From Arthrinium phaeospermum (taxonomy: Eukaryota > Ascomycota > Sordariomycetes > Amphisphaeriales > Apiosporaceae), in assembly GCA_006503535.1 (NCBI GenBank), contig QYRS01000005.1:3100001-3164000 (forward strand): DNA of 64,000 nucleotides, written 5' to 3'. Position 1 is the first letter of the stretch. Each line of letters opens with the position of its first letter. A program made the position numbers and the translations under genes. The notes under the pieces are model-generated. The model was not told the DNA's origin. It did not search any database and was given only the letters and a program-made list of their open reading frames with translations. Shown one piece after another: positions 23,014-32,423 of the stretch.

Positions 23014-24698
23014 CTATAACCCATAAAATATATTCAACGACTCAAACAAGTCCGCCGTCGTATTCCCTATATCATACTCATCCTGCCCCCCTCCGTTCCC
23101 CGTCCCACCGCCGCCCGAATTACCTCCTCCGCTCGGACCTGCTTCGTCATTGTTATTGTCACCGTTCCCGCCATCCTCCTCCCCCCTCCATCCCATCCCC
23201 TAGACCTTCTTCTTCCCCCTCATTTTCCTCCCCCTCCCGCCAGGGATCAAACTCGTCCCACTGGTCCTCAAAGTCGAACACGAACGGCGCCCCGGGGTCG
23301 TAGTCCGCGTCAAAGACGAGCCGCTGCACGAGGTCCCGGATGGCCGCGTCCGAGTTGATGGGATTGGTCGACTGTCGGATCTCCGCGAGCCCGGCCTTGA
23401 CCAGGTCGAGCGCCGCGTACAGGTCCGGCAGCTGCTTCGGGAGCGTCGCGCAGAAGAAGGCGATGGTGTCGCGCAGGAGGCGGTGGATGGTGGTGTCGAG
23501 GAGCAGCCCCTCCTCGGCCGCGGTGCGGATCCGGCACTCGTCGTAGACGGCGTTTTCCGCGACATCCCACCGGACCCAGCCGCCCTGGTCCTGCGCGTAC
23601 GGCCACAGCAGGTCCGTCAGGATGTAGGCGACCCCCGCCAGGTTGGCTGCGACGCCGATCTGGTCGCCCCAGCGCGGGTCCGGGTCCACCTCCTCGCCGC
23701 GGCCGAAGTCGATGAGCTTCAGGAGCGGGACGAGCTCGTGCTCCCCGTCGCCCGGGACCAGGTCGGCTACCAGCACGTTGAGGCCCTTCATCGAGTACTG
23801 CGAGAGCGTGCTGGGCGCGGGCTTCTCGTCCTCGTAGTCGGGGAGGGTCTCTCGCGTGGTCTGAGTTGTGTTTTTGAACTGGTCCCGATAGGCCATGGCG
23901 ATTAAGGCTCGGATCACTGTGTTTGTTTCGCAAAAGCGGGTTTCGTCAGTTGTTGTCGTAAAGATTCGCCTCGATAGGCGAGGCAAAGTCGGCAGAAAAA
24001 GGGGGGAAAACTTACAGCAATATGCGAAGTGCCATACCATCCGGTCGGGTATCCGACGACCGGCGTCCCGGAACCGGTGCTTCAGCTGGCTCAGCGTGCC
24101 GTGCTCCATGTACTCCATAACAATCACCGGCCGCCTAAGCACCTCGCCCTCCGCCGCCCCACCGCCCCCATCCTGCTGGTCCCCGCCGCGCCCCAGCTGG
24201 CGGTATTCCGGGTCGACCTGGATGATGCTCGGCGTTGACGAACTGCTCGAGCCAGAACATCTCGTTGCCGAGGTCGGCGTCGTTGTCGGTCGACGCGTCG
24301 TCCGCTGTGTCGAGCGCGTACTTGACCACGACGCTCTTCTGCAGCCGCATGCCCCCGCCGTCGTCGCCGTCCTCCTCGAACTTGTCGAACAGCATGGTGC
24401 CGCCGTGGTTGCCGGTGGCGATGTTCCTACGGAACCGGAGGCCCGCGTTGGCGAAGTAGGTCCGCACGTCGTTCACCCGGTCCTCTGGTATCGTGCTGCC
24501 GGCATCCGTCGACCGCTTGGACGACTTGTTGGACGAGCCGGGAGTCGAGGGGCTGGGGTCGTTCATGCCGGAACTATTGTACGGGCTTAGGTCCACATTT
24601 GGGTCGTCGGGTGGACTATCGACGCTCATAGGGTCGGGATCGTCCGGGTTCATCTGTGAACTCCATAGCGACATGGTGCTATACTCTGATATGTCCAC
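23014..24698 (-). CDS. Fungal kinase-fold protein lacking the HRD Asp (probable pseudokinase)
   Basis: The start at 24698 gives MDISEYSTMSLWSSQMNPDD, then a Ser/Pro/Asp-rich leader and the N-lobe (LQKSVVVKYAL with the likely ATP-site Lys). One base is lost near 24228: the conserved AEH-IIQVDPEYRQL crosses the break. The other frame continues with the hinge RPVIVMEYMEHGTLSQLKHR. An intron lies at 24015-23917. The catalytic loop reads SQYSMKGLNVLV where active kinases have HxDxKxxN, so His is Gln and Asp is Ser while Lys and Asn stay. DFG is kept (LKLIDFGRG). The C-lobe follows, then an acidic tail; a frame change near 23180 would add the Gly-rich end (ESLNIFYGL, 23014). Likely a regulatory pseudokinase; partner unknown. 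Confidence 0.72.
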
Positions 24699-25115
24699 CT
24701 AGCTGTGTTCCATCAACACATCAGAGTTCATACGAATCTCATGCGCCACTGTCAGGATTTCGGTCAAAAGAGCTAAACACGTCATCAACAGACAGAACTA
24801 CAGTCGACACTACTCAAATAAGATCAGAAGAAAATTTCAAAACTACCACCAAATCTTGACCAAATTGCGCTGCCTCGGAATGCGTGGAAAGCTGTGGAGT
24901 ATGGCCTTGTCTTTGTTGTCATAGATTGTCTGGGTGCGCCAGTCTTTGTTGGCCCGCTGCTTGCATAATAGTAGGTAGACATTGTAAACAAAGGGATTCA
25001 ATTCCGACCATGTATTGTCGAAGAATGGCCCGAATTGATAGGACAGTGTCATTCGGCGAGAAAAGGCAGTGGTATCGAGTAAACATTAAGAGAAGGAAAA
25101 TATAAAAAAGCAAAG
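24699..25115. other. Intergenic
   Basis: Promoter side of the kinase-like gene. No gene seen; the small overlapping ORFs look random. Confidence 0.5.
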
Positions 25116-25122
25116 AAAAAAA
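25116..25122 (-). terminator. Pol III-type T7 terminator after the tRNA-like element
   Basis: On the minus strand seven T residues begin one base after the 3' end of the tRNA-like sequence, the normal Pol III stop. Confidence 0.55.
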
Positions 25123-25123
25123 G

Positions 25124-25197
25124 TGACCGCAGAGGGAGTTGAACCCTCTTGCCTTTAAGCATATAACTAAGAATACTACCGCTAGGCTACACCGGCC
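25124..25197 (-). tRNA. tRNA-like Pol III element, degenerate arms (possible tRNA pseudogene)
   Basis: The minus strand has a near-perfect A box (TAGCCTAGCGG) and B box (GGTTCAACTCC) at tRNA spacing. There is a perfect 5-bp T stem (GAGGG/CCCTC) with a 7-base loop, a total length of 74 and a T7 terminator. The acceptor stem pairs in only about five of seven positions. The D and anticodon stems pair poorly, with a loop TTATATG that gives no convincing anticodon. I read it as a tRNA pseudogene or tRNA-derived transcript; an isoacceptor cannot be named. Confidence 0.5.
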
Positions 25198-25414
25198 CGG
25201 TCAAGGGATCAAGGATTATTATAGATATTTATATCTCTCGGGCATGCGTGTGGCATATTTGGATAGTGCTCAGAGTTTGGCGTTTCTGTGGTTTCTCGCC
25301 TCTCACGGGCCAGGAGTGGAGAAGGGATTTGAAGTCAGTTGCCATCAAATGTGGGGGCCACATGCCATACCACACATCTATAGATGGTAACCAGTCTGAG
25401 TGAAGAAACCACGG

Positions 25415-26788
25415 CTAGTCAACTGAACAGCCATAGGCAGCAATGACTTCAAATCCCTTGCATGGGATGATGAGAAACTTCTCGAACGGAATCATCTTCT
25501 TTGGCGGCGAAACGGCCCAGCACTGCGTATATTCATCATAGGCCAACGTCTTAGCCGCCTCCCTGCCGACGTTTGGACGCCACTGGGGCAGATCAGTGGC
25601 CTTGGACTGCCATAACTCTAGCGAGGCCGAGACGGGCAGCTTCGCCAGGATGGGAAAGTCGGCGCAGAAGCCGTGCATCGCCAACGAGTACATGCCGTAG
25701 AAGACGTAGACGGTCATGACTGTGCGACGAACGCTCTCGGCAACGAGCCAGGCATGCCACTCATTGTCGTCTCCTGGGGCAGAGGGGCGCCGGCTGTCAA
25801 CTTCATCTTCGTTGATGCTGTCTCCGGCCTGCGATCGTTTCAAAAGCTGCAGCGCCCACGTCGTCATCAGGAAGTGTTGCTGCTCGACAACGACCCGCTG
25901 TTCTAGCCCGCCGCCGAACAATCGCATCATTTGGTACAACAGAAAAGCTTGCAGTCGCGCCAGTTCCTCGATCAGAGGCAATTCCTGACTGCTGTTTCCG
26001 TTGTCGCTGTCAATACCAATGCGATCACCTTCACATGCATCTGCGCCAGAATCTCGCCGCGAAGGGGCCTTCTTCAGCAACTCCGAAACCTCGGCATCCA
26101 CGACTCTGAATAGTGTTCGGCGATTATCATCATTGAGCAAGGCAAACATTGCCGAGACGCCAAGCGCTGCCCGGATCGCCGCCGGCATCGAGTCGCGGTA
26201 CAGATCCTTGTGTAGGAAGAGGGTCTCCCCACGTGTGGCCAAATCGCTCGGGCAGCGTTTAAGCTGGTCGATGACCCACTGCCAGCTCTCCGTGCTGCCC
26301 TCGACGCGCTGCAGCTCTCCGAGGCCTCCCAGGTAATCTGGAATGCTGAAAAGTGGTAGCGTCACTGTGGGAGCGCGTAGTGACGAAGACGTGCTGGCGG
26401 GGACATGTTGCCAATTGGCGAAGAAGTTGTTTGGCGATGCCGTGTTATTGCTTGACTGTCTGTTGACGGGAAGAAGGGAAGCAGATTGATCGCCTCCGAG
26501 AGGATCAAAAAAGACGAAATCATTCTCGGGCGCGAGAAGGTTTGTATTAGTGGGGTTTCCGATGATCCCCTCCGTCAAAGGTTGGGCTTCGCCCCTGATG
26601 TCCGTATCTGTGGTATCTACGGACGTGGAAATAGCCAACTCGCCAGACCGACTGAATGCGGCGCTGGGTGAGTAAGCAAAATGGCAGGTTTTCTTGGTCC
26701 TGCGACAAGTCCCGCATATGGGGTAGTCGCGATCACACTTCCGACGGCCGCGGTAGCACGCATCGCAGGACTTTCGCCGCAGAGACAT
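25415..26788 (-). CDS. Zn(II)2Cys6 fungal transcription factor
   Basis: Nuclear regulator, 457 residues, intact single ORF from 26788. Residues 8-35 form the binuclear cluster CxxCx6Cx6CxxCx6C: CDACYRGRRKC then DYPICGTCRRTKKTC. Such domains bind CGG/CCG-type half sites. The middle has Ser/Asn/Pro-rich linkers. The C-terminal half (HKDLYRDSMPAAIRAALGVS, LQAFLLYQMMRLFGGGLEQR) has the helical character of fungal-specific factor domains. It is divergent from the NmrA-like gene with 626 bases between start codons, so it may control that gene and itself. A 19-bp palindrome spans its start codon. Inducer and targets are unknown. Confidence 0.92.
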   Translation of the reverse strand: MSLRRKSCDACYRGRRKCDRDYPICGTCRRTKKTCHFAYSPSAAFSRSGELAISTSVDTTDTDIRGEAQPLTEGIIGNPTNTNLLAPENDFVFFDPLGGDQSASLLPVNRQSSNNTASPNNFFANWQHVPASTSSSLRAPTVTLPLFSIPDYLGGLGELQRVEGSTESWQWVIDQLKRCPSDLATRGETLFLHKDLYRDSMPAAIRAALGVSAMFALLNDDNRRTLFRVVDAEVSELLKKAPSRRDSGADACEGDRIGIDSDNGNSSQELPLIEELARLQAFLLYQMMRLFGGGLEQRVVVEQQHFLMTTWALQLLKRSQAGDSINEDEVDSRRPSAPGDDNEWHAWLVAESVRRTVMTVYVFYGMYSLAMHGFCADFPILAKLPVSASLELWQSKATDLPQWRPNVGREAAKTLAYDEYTQCWAVSPPKKMIPFEKFLIIPCKGFEVIAAYGCSVD

Positions 26789-26801
26789 CGCGGCGATGTC
26801 T
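26783..26801. promoter_or_regulatory. Perfect 19-bp palindrome over the Zn2Cys6 start codon
   Basis: AGACATCGC-G-GCGATGTCT, two 9-base arms around one base; the minus-strand ATG lies in it at 26788-26786. A dyad with GC-rich centre is the type of site a dimeric Zn2Cys6 protein binds, so autoregulation is possible. The symmetry is seen; the function is inferred. Confidence 0.4.
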
Positions 26802-27414
26802 TAGGTGCGGAGATTGGTTGATTAGTGTAGAGAGTACATGCAGGTGAAGAACGGATCAGAGAAGCCATCCAGGCTGTAGGTACTCGACATGGGGTTGCAA
26901 GGGAGAGTGCGCTGACAGGTGAGTGTTTGTAAGATGCGGGCAAAAGTGGATCAGTGCGGTGATGACAAATCGGCAGCGAATGCAATTAAGGAACCACTCA
27001 CCACCACAGGCCGGCAGGCAATGAATGCTGCAAGGGCGACCGACGTCTGAATTTGATTGGAAGGACACTCGATCCGTGTTCGGGGTAATGTGGATGTCGA
27101 TGATGGGCTCTTGCTAGGGCGGCAGTGTTGGTCAAGATCCACTCCAGACCGCAATGCCGCCCGACCCCCGTATCGCACATTGCGGGCATGGCAACATCAG
27201 CAGCGGCATTACGCAACGCAAGTTTGGTAACCCAAGACATGAATCATTGCGGCCGTTAACTCAACAGTACTCGTTCTGGCAAATATAAAGATGTAGTTTA
27301 GGATCCGAATGCAGAGGTGACCCAGGACAGAAAGTCATCAACCAGTCCGTCTCTTCTAAAACAGCGAAATAGTTCACAGTCATCAAGACATCCATATCAC
27401 ACCAACCTCAAACC
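26802..27414. promoter_or_regulatory. Divergent promoter between Zn2Cys6 factor and NmrA-like gene
   Basis: Non-coding region between opposite start codons. AAATATAAAG near 27280 is a TATA-like box about 130 bases before the NmrA-like ATG. No other ORF here is convincing. Confidence 0.5.
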
Positions 27415-28382
27415 ATGTCCAAGATTATCACCGTCGTCGGCGCCACAGGCATCCAGGGTGGATCCGTTGTCAGGGCACTTCTGGACGACCCCAAGTACTC
27501 TGTCAGGCAGTCACGCGCAACGTCAAGAGTGATGCCGCCCAGGCCCTGGCAGCCCGCGGCGTCGAGGTAGTCGCGGCAAATATGAACGACGTCGGCTCCC
27601 TCAAGGCCGCCTTCACAGGTAGTCGCGCCATCTTCGCCGTGACCAACTTCTTCGAGGCGGTCCCAACTATGGGCGTCGAAAAATCAATGGAGATCGAGAC
27701 CCGTCTGGGCGCCAACCTCGCCGACGCCGCGGGTGCAACCGAGTCTCTGGCCCACTACGTGTGGTCAACACTGCCCAACTCGCGCCGGAACACCGACGGC
27801 AAGATCGTGATCCCGTACTACGAGAGCAAAAACCGCGTGGATGACTATATCAAGGAGAAGCACCCGCAGCTGCTGCAGAAAACCACGTTCTTCTGGGCCG
27901 GTTGGTACGCCGGCAACATGAACTACCCGTGGTTCAAGCCCATCGCAGTGCCAAGCGCGGACGGCTCCAAACCGTACATCCAGCTGCTGAGCGTGGCGCC
28001 CTCGACGATGGTACCGCTGGCCGGTGACGAGAAAACCAATGTGGGGCTCTTCGTGCGGGCCATCCTTAACCACCCGGAGAGGGCGCTGCCAGCCAAAACG
28101 GTCGCGGGCCTCATCGAGCAGAAGACGTACGGCGAGGTGGCGCAAGCGTATGGCGCGGCGCAGGGGATCAAGGTGCGGTGTGTGCAGATTCCCAAGGACG
28201 ACTACCGGGAGCTCTGGCCGGTCTGGGGCGAGCTGATGGACATGACGAACTCCTATCTTGAGCTTGTGGGTGGGAAAGCATTCAGTTCGGCCGACGACGT
28301 CGTGCTGACGAAGGAGGATCTCGAGGTGGAAGGTTTGGTCGGAACAGCTGAGGCTTTTGCAGCGGAGAAGCACTTTGGTTAG
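27415..28382 (+). CDS. NmrA-like NAD(P)-binding family protein, one frameshift
   Basis: NmrA-like proteins are atypical SDRs that sense NAD(P)/redox state or act as reductases. The start at 27415 gives MSKIITVVGATGIQGGSVVR with the GxxGxxG dinucleotide motif. Near 27505 a single G is missing (expected VRAVTRNV); the frame continues as NDVGSLKAAFTGSRAIFAVT, AHYVWSTLPNSRRNTDGK, YYESKNRVDDYIKE, FFWAGWYAGNMNYPWF, and ends EAFAAEKHFG at 28382. About 322 residues, normal for the family. The divergent Zn2Cys6 gene suggests a regulator/target pair. Confidence 0.9.
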
Positions 28383-28822
28383 ACTGGGCTTTTCGACGGT
28401 GCAGTTCAAGTACTGTTTATCTACTAACTATGTAACTAGTTTTGAATAATCAGTTCTATAGAGTATGTTGCAAAATGTAAGCAATGAGAAAATTCGATTA
28501 GAAAGGTTAATGGGGTTGTGAGAGTCAAGCTGCTATGGTACGAGTCCAGCAGCAAAGTGGCAGAGGGCAAGGGCCAAGTGTGTACGAAACAGCGGGAGGG
28601 TGCAATGTACTGCGAGGGCTTAGCGCTTAGGCCTTAGCGCTTAGGCCTCAGCGCTCAGGGGTCTCAAGCTTAAAAGTTAGGTGGCACGTCAGCTTCAGTG
28701 AGCTTCAACGACATAAATCTTCTTCGGTCAAATTGAAATCGGCGGTTCCCATTCAGTCTCAAATATGGTTATATAGCCCCCATGGATTAAAAATAAAAGA
28801 TTCCATCCGTCCATGGACACGG
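28383..28822. other. Intergenic between convergent genes
   Basis: 3' flanks of the NmrA-like and HeLo/DUF7580-like genes, with a short tandem repeat at 28621-28659. No gene. Confidence 0.5.
28621..28659. repeat. 14-bp tandem repeat, about 2.8 copies
   Basis: TAGCGCTTAGGCCT occurs at 28621-28634 and 28635-28648, followed by a diverged partial unit (CAGCGCTCAGG). Each unit contains the palindromes AGCGCT and AGGCCT. Confidence 0.85.
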
Positions 28823-30863
28823 CTACTCCTTTGGCAATAAGTTGGCAACCAAAGCTACGCCGAAATCCGGCGGCCCAAAACTAAAATGCTCCTTGACAAT
28901 ATCATGATATTCTTTGATGGGTTTGATGACTCCCTCAAAGAATTCTTCCACTCTGTTTGTTGCCAGCCCCTCTGATCTGGCCGTCCACTGCGCGTCCGTT
29001 GCTTTTTCGAAGCAGAACCTGATGGCCTCTTTAGGCTGCTCCGGTATGTCCCTCCGAACGAACATGTCCTGAAAACTGAAGCCTTCGATTGGTAGACCGA
29101 TCGATGCTGCACGAGGGACATGGTCAAGATCCGAGGTCAGTTTTATGGGCCTGGCAATCATCAGCTCGGCCAGAAGGATACCAAGATGGTAAAGCCGATC
29201 CTTTAAGCCAGTATGTCCGCGGCAGGAATCAAATGACTGCGTTGGAGAAGTATCTCCAGCTCCGGGACTAGTTGCAATAACTGCATCAGCTATGTGGTTG
29301 GCGGGTTGCATGTTTGAGTATATATGCCCTTGACGAGACACTGATGTGCTTCCGTCGAAAGTGACCACGGGACGGAAGGCACAGCTACACACATGACCAA
29401 ACCAATCCGTTTCCCACAGCAGTATGAACCACCAAGCAAGGCCAAAAGCTAATCGCGCTCTTTCTAGCTCGAGTGCTTTGCGTGAAGCGTTGCTTTGGGA
29501 GCATATGCCTAGCAGGGTGCGCCAATTCGTATCCATCACCGACGGTCGGCACGGGGGATGCTGCCTTTTGTGCTCTTGTGCTATTGGTTTTGCCCCTGAT
29601 ACTGGTCCTGACATGGACTCTATCGCTTTCCTAGGTACCATCGTCGTCATTGATATTCGTGTTCCACCTTCTGCAATCGCTTCTCCTGGATGTTGTTCTG
29701 GCTGAAAGTGTTGATGTGGGATGAGGAAGGTCCAAAATGGCTTGGTGTGGAAATTGGCTATGGCTTCTGACACTTCAGAAACCTCACCAGCTCCTTCAAG
29801 AATTCCTATCAATCGCTGGAACTTTATTGCCCAAGACATAGTAGCATTGTCTGGTCCATTTTTATTCTCGATTTCACGATTAGCCTGTGTCTGAGCTGGA
29901 TCGAGCCTGTCCTCAATGCTGGCGAAGTCCACGACGCTGTTGGGTTTCTTAGGCGCCGCACCGCTGATGATATCCATGTTGAGGTTTTGGACCGACTTCG
30001 ACTTCTGGACCACAAATGAGATCTTGCATTGCCTAAAAATTTGAGACGCCGCAGCAGCGAAGTCGTGATCCTTCGGCGGAAGGTCGAGTTCAAGGTACCA
30101 TGTCGCCTTGTCTGTGGTTGTTGGATCAAGTGTCAGCTCATTTAGCTTGCGTGTGACAGCCCGGAATTTGACTGTATCTTGCGCTGCAACGATGTCATTG
30201 AGGTCTTTGGGCTCTCTTCCGTGGCCCTTAAGTCGAAATGACATGGCTGTATAATTTCCCAAAGTTGAAACAGCCGACCTGAGTTCTGTGATCTTGTTCT
30301 GCAGATTCTGGTTTGGACCAAGCACCCATAAAACGCGCCGCATGAAAAGTTGTTCTTCGTGATTCATAAGTTGGTATCTTGGGTATTCTGTGACGTTTCG
30401 CTCCAATTCATACGAACTTCTGCCACCTGAGACGGTCATCTCCAGTTTCTCGACGCTGCAATATATTCTTAACCTTCCTTGTCATGCTTTCGAGTATTGA
30501 CATCGTGCTAGATGTCTTGGGCACTTCGTCCGCGGTTGGTGCTTTCAAGCTAAGAATATGGGCTGTTTCCATAATCAACCGCTCCACATTATTCTTGCAG
30601 GAATTGATAATCGACCAATCTTCGCGAAAAATATCGGTGTAGGAAGCGTTCGGGTATAGGGTCAACCAGACTCTATAGCTTACGCAACATTCCTCCAGGG
30701 TGTTGATGTGTCCCTTCATAACCCCGGCGAAGCTCTTGATCTCCTGAAACTTTCCGTACACATCCTTCACTGTATTGAGCAGGATGTTGAGGATAGTGAT
30801 GGATAAGGAGAATGCAGCCACGGGAGTGACAGGATCAGCCATGTTTTGCCTCTTGATACTCAA
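28823..30863 (-). CDS. HeLo-like/DUF7580-type fungal protein, candidate cell-death or allorecognition protein
   Basis: The N-terminal ORF (30863-30408) starts MSIKRQNMADPVTPVAAFSL; a Met at residue 8 is an alternative start. It gives a helical domain (LSITILNILLNTVKDVYGKF, SWIINSC-like helices, SILESMTRKVKNILQRR) in the style of fungal HeLo or STAND N-terminal domains. The frame then shifts by one base near 30425 into a 530-residue ORF with a basic and mixed middle and a C-terminal segment LKDRLYHLGILLAELMIARP. That segment resembles the DUF7580 domain found beside HeLo-type domains. The product ends LLPKE at 28823. Such proteins act as membrane-disrupting effectors or their partners in incompatibility, but no partner is proved here. 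The family call rests on motif style only. Confidence 0.5.
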
Positions 30864-31399
30864 TCCGTAGTGCCAGGAGCAAATGAAACAAGCTTTTGGT
30901 CGACGGAATGTTTCCTGTGGAATGATGGGGGAATTGGGTACACAAAACGAAAATAGAATGGCGGGCTATTTTCAATTAAGACTTCGATTGCTTGGAGGTC
31001 TTATTTGTTTGTACTAACAATCCAGTATGAAGATAGGGTCGAACAGTACGGCTTGATTGGGTTCGTGTATCTTTTGTAACTATCTTTCCTTTTGGTATAT
31101 GAACTTTCGGTTTGATACCAGCCAAAGCAAGTAGAAACAAAAGACACATAGGTAGTTGTAAATAGTAGGGACGCTATTGAAAATCGTGTTGAAGTTGACT
31201 CATTACCCCGCAACACAGAAATTAGCCATAGGATTGCAGAGGACCAATTCAAGGACGAATCAAAACATAAGGAATGAGTTTATCCGCTGCGGCTGAGCTG
31301 GAAGTATCAGGACTACGCCGCAGGCGTAGTCTCTGGTACGATTCAACCGAATCCTTGAAATTTCCCCTCTGATCGTCTCTTTTCGTGAGCGCACAACAC
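30864..31399. promoter_or_regulatory. Divergent intergenic region with hairpin
   Basis: Lies between the starts of the HeLo/DUF7580-like gene and the next plus-strand gene. No gene. Contains a perfect inverted repeat at 31311-31331. Confidence 0.45.
31311..31331. repeat. Perfect 9-bp inverted repeat with 3-base spacer
   Basis: GACTACGCC-GCA-GGCGTAGTC, about 70 bases before the next ATG. It could be an operator-like dyad or an RNA hairpin in the leader. Confidence 0.7.
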
Positions 31400-32390
31400 A
31401 TGATAGTCCGTCCAACTGAGAAAGCGTTCCTCGACAGATACTTAGTGATGGCTCACAGTACTGAGGTTGAAATCACTTACGGCAGTGTACTAAGAATACT
31501 GGACAGTATCTCCAAAAATACACAGTTGCGGGTGTCACAGCCGGAGGACGCCATATTCGCCGATGATGTGCTTTTGCGGCTCAAGCTATGGGGCTCTGAG
31601 ATCCGGTACGAGGAGGGGTCTCTTGGATGGGCCGACAAAGTAGATCAAGTATCCTCCCGTCTACGGCCTCTGTTGGCACAACTGAGTACACAGTGCTCAG
31701 TGTTTCAGCGGGAAACTGAAAAGGCTAAAGAAGATCATAACACAACTACACCATCTGTTAATGATTACGAAGACCCTCGGGGTTCAGTAAAGAGTCAACT
31801 TCAACAGGCAGTCGATAACCTGGTCTCCTTCACATTGCCAATCAAGATTGCAGCCAGTGTCCCTGGATCCGAACGCACGCCTGGCCGTGTAGAGCAAGCG
31901 AATGAAGGCACTATCAAGATCTCCCAGCCCCTCCTCAGCCGAGAGTACCCATACATATCACTTGGGAAGCCCTTGAACAGCTCGAGGGGGCGCGAATTGC
32001 TTGGTTCTGTCGCGGTTCCTGAGGAACTCGTCGAAGCTTTTGGCAGTCCCGACAAGCCCCTTGCAGTCCGATTGAAGCAAAACCAAACCATTGTTCGGGT
32101 TGAGACGTCGTCTTCAACGATATAGCACAACAAGGCAAACAAGAGTTGCGACCCTGCTTGATGCAGATGTGTACGACCTCCCGCATGTTCGCAAATATGA
32201 GCTGCAAGAAGTCGATCAATACTTCAAATCATTCCGGAAGGCGTACAGGAAGGAGCTGCAACGGATCTTCGCAGTGTCCCCAACGATCAATTTGGTTTTG
32301 GTCACAGGTCTCTTGGCAGCTCCACCAATGGGACCGCTCCATAAGTCTCCTGTTGTTGGACGAGGGGCGCCCAGACTCTACTTCGAATGA
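31400..32390 (+). CDS. Fungal protein with AcuF-type N-terminal helical domain, one frameshift
   Basis: The ATG at 31400 starts the ORF; an upstream exon cannot be excluded. The first 110 residues (FLDRYLVMAHS, FADDVLLRLKLWGSEIRYEE, GSLGWADKVDQVSSRLRPLL) match the helical domain at the start of many fungal C2H2 'oxidoreductase AcuF-like' and incompatibility-type proteins. Near 32100 the ORF stops, and an overlapping frame continues with TRQTRVATLLDADVYDLPHV and YFKSFRKAYRKELQRIFAV, ending at 32390. I treat the two as one gene broken by an indel. It stands 34 bases before the next gene on the same strand. No catalytic residues are recognised; the role is unknown. Confidence 0.5.
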
Positions 32391-32423
32391 ACAGATTTTT
32401 GCATTCAGCTGCTTGAGAATAGC

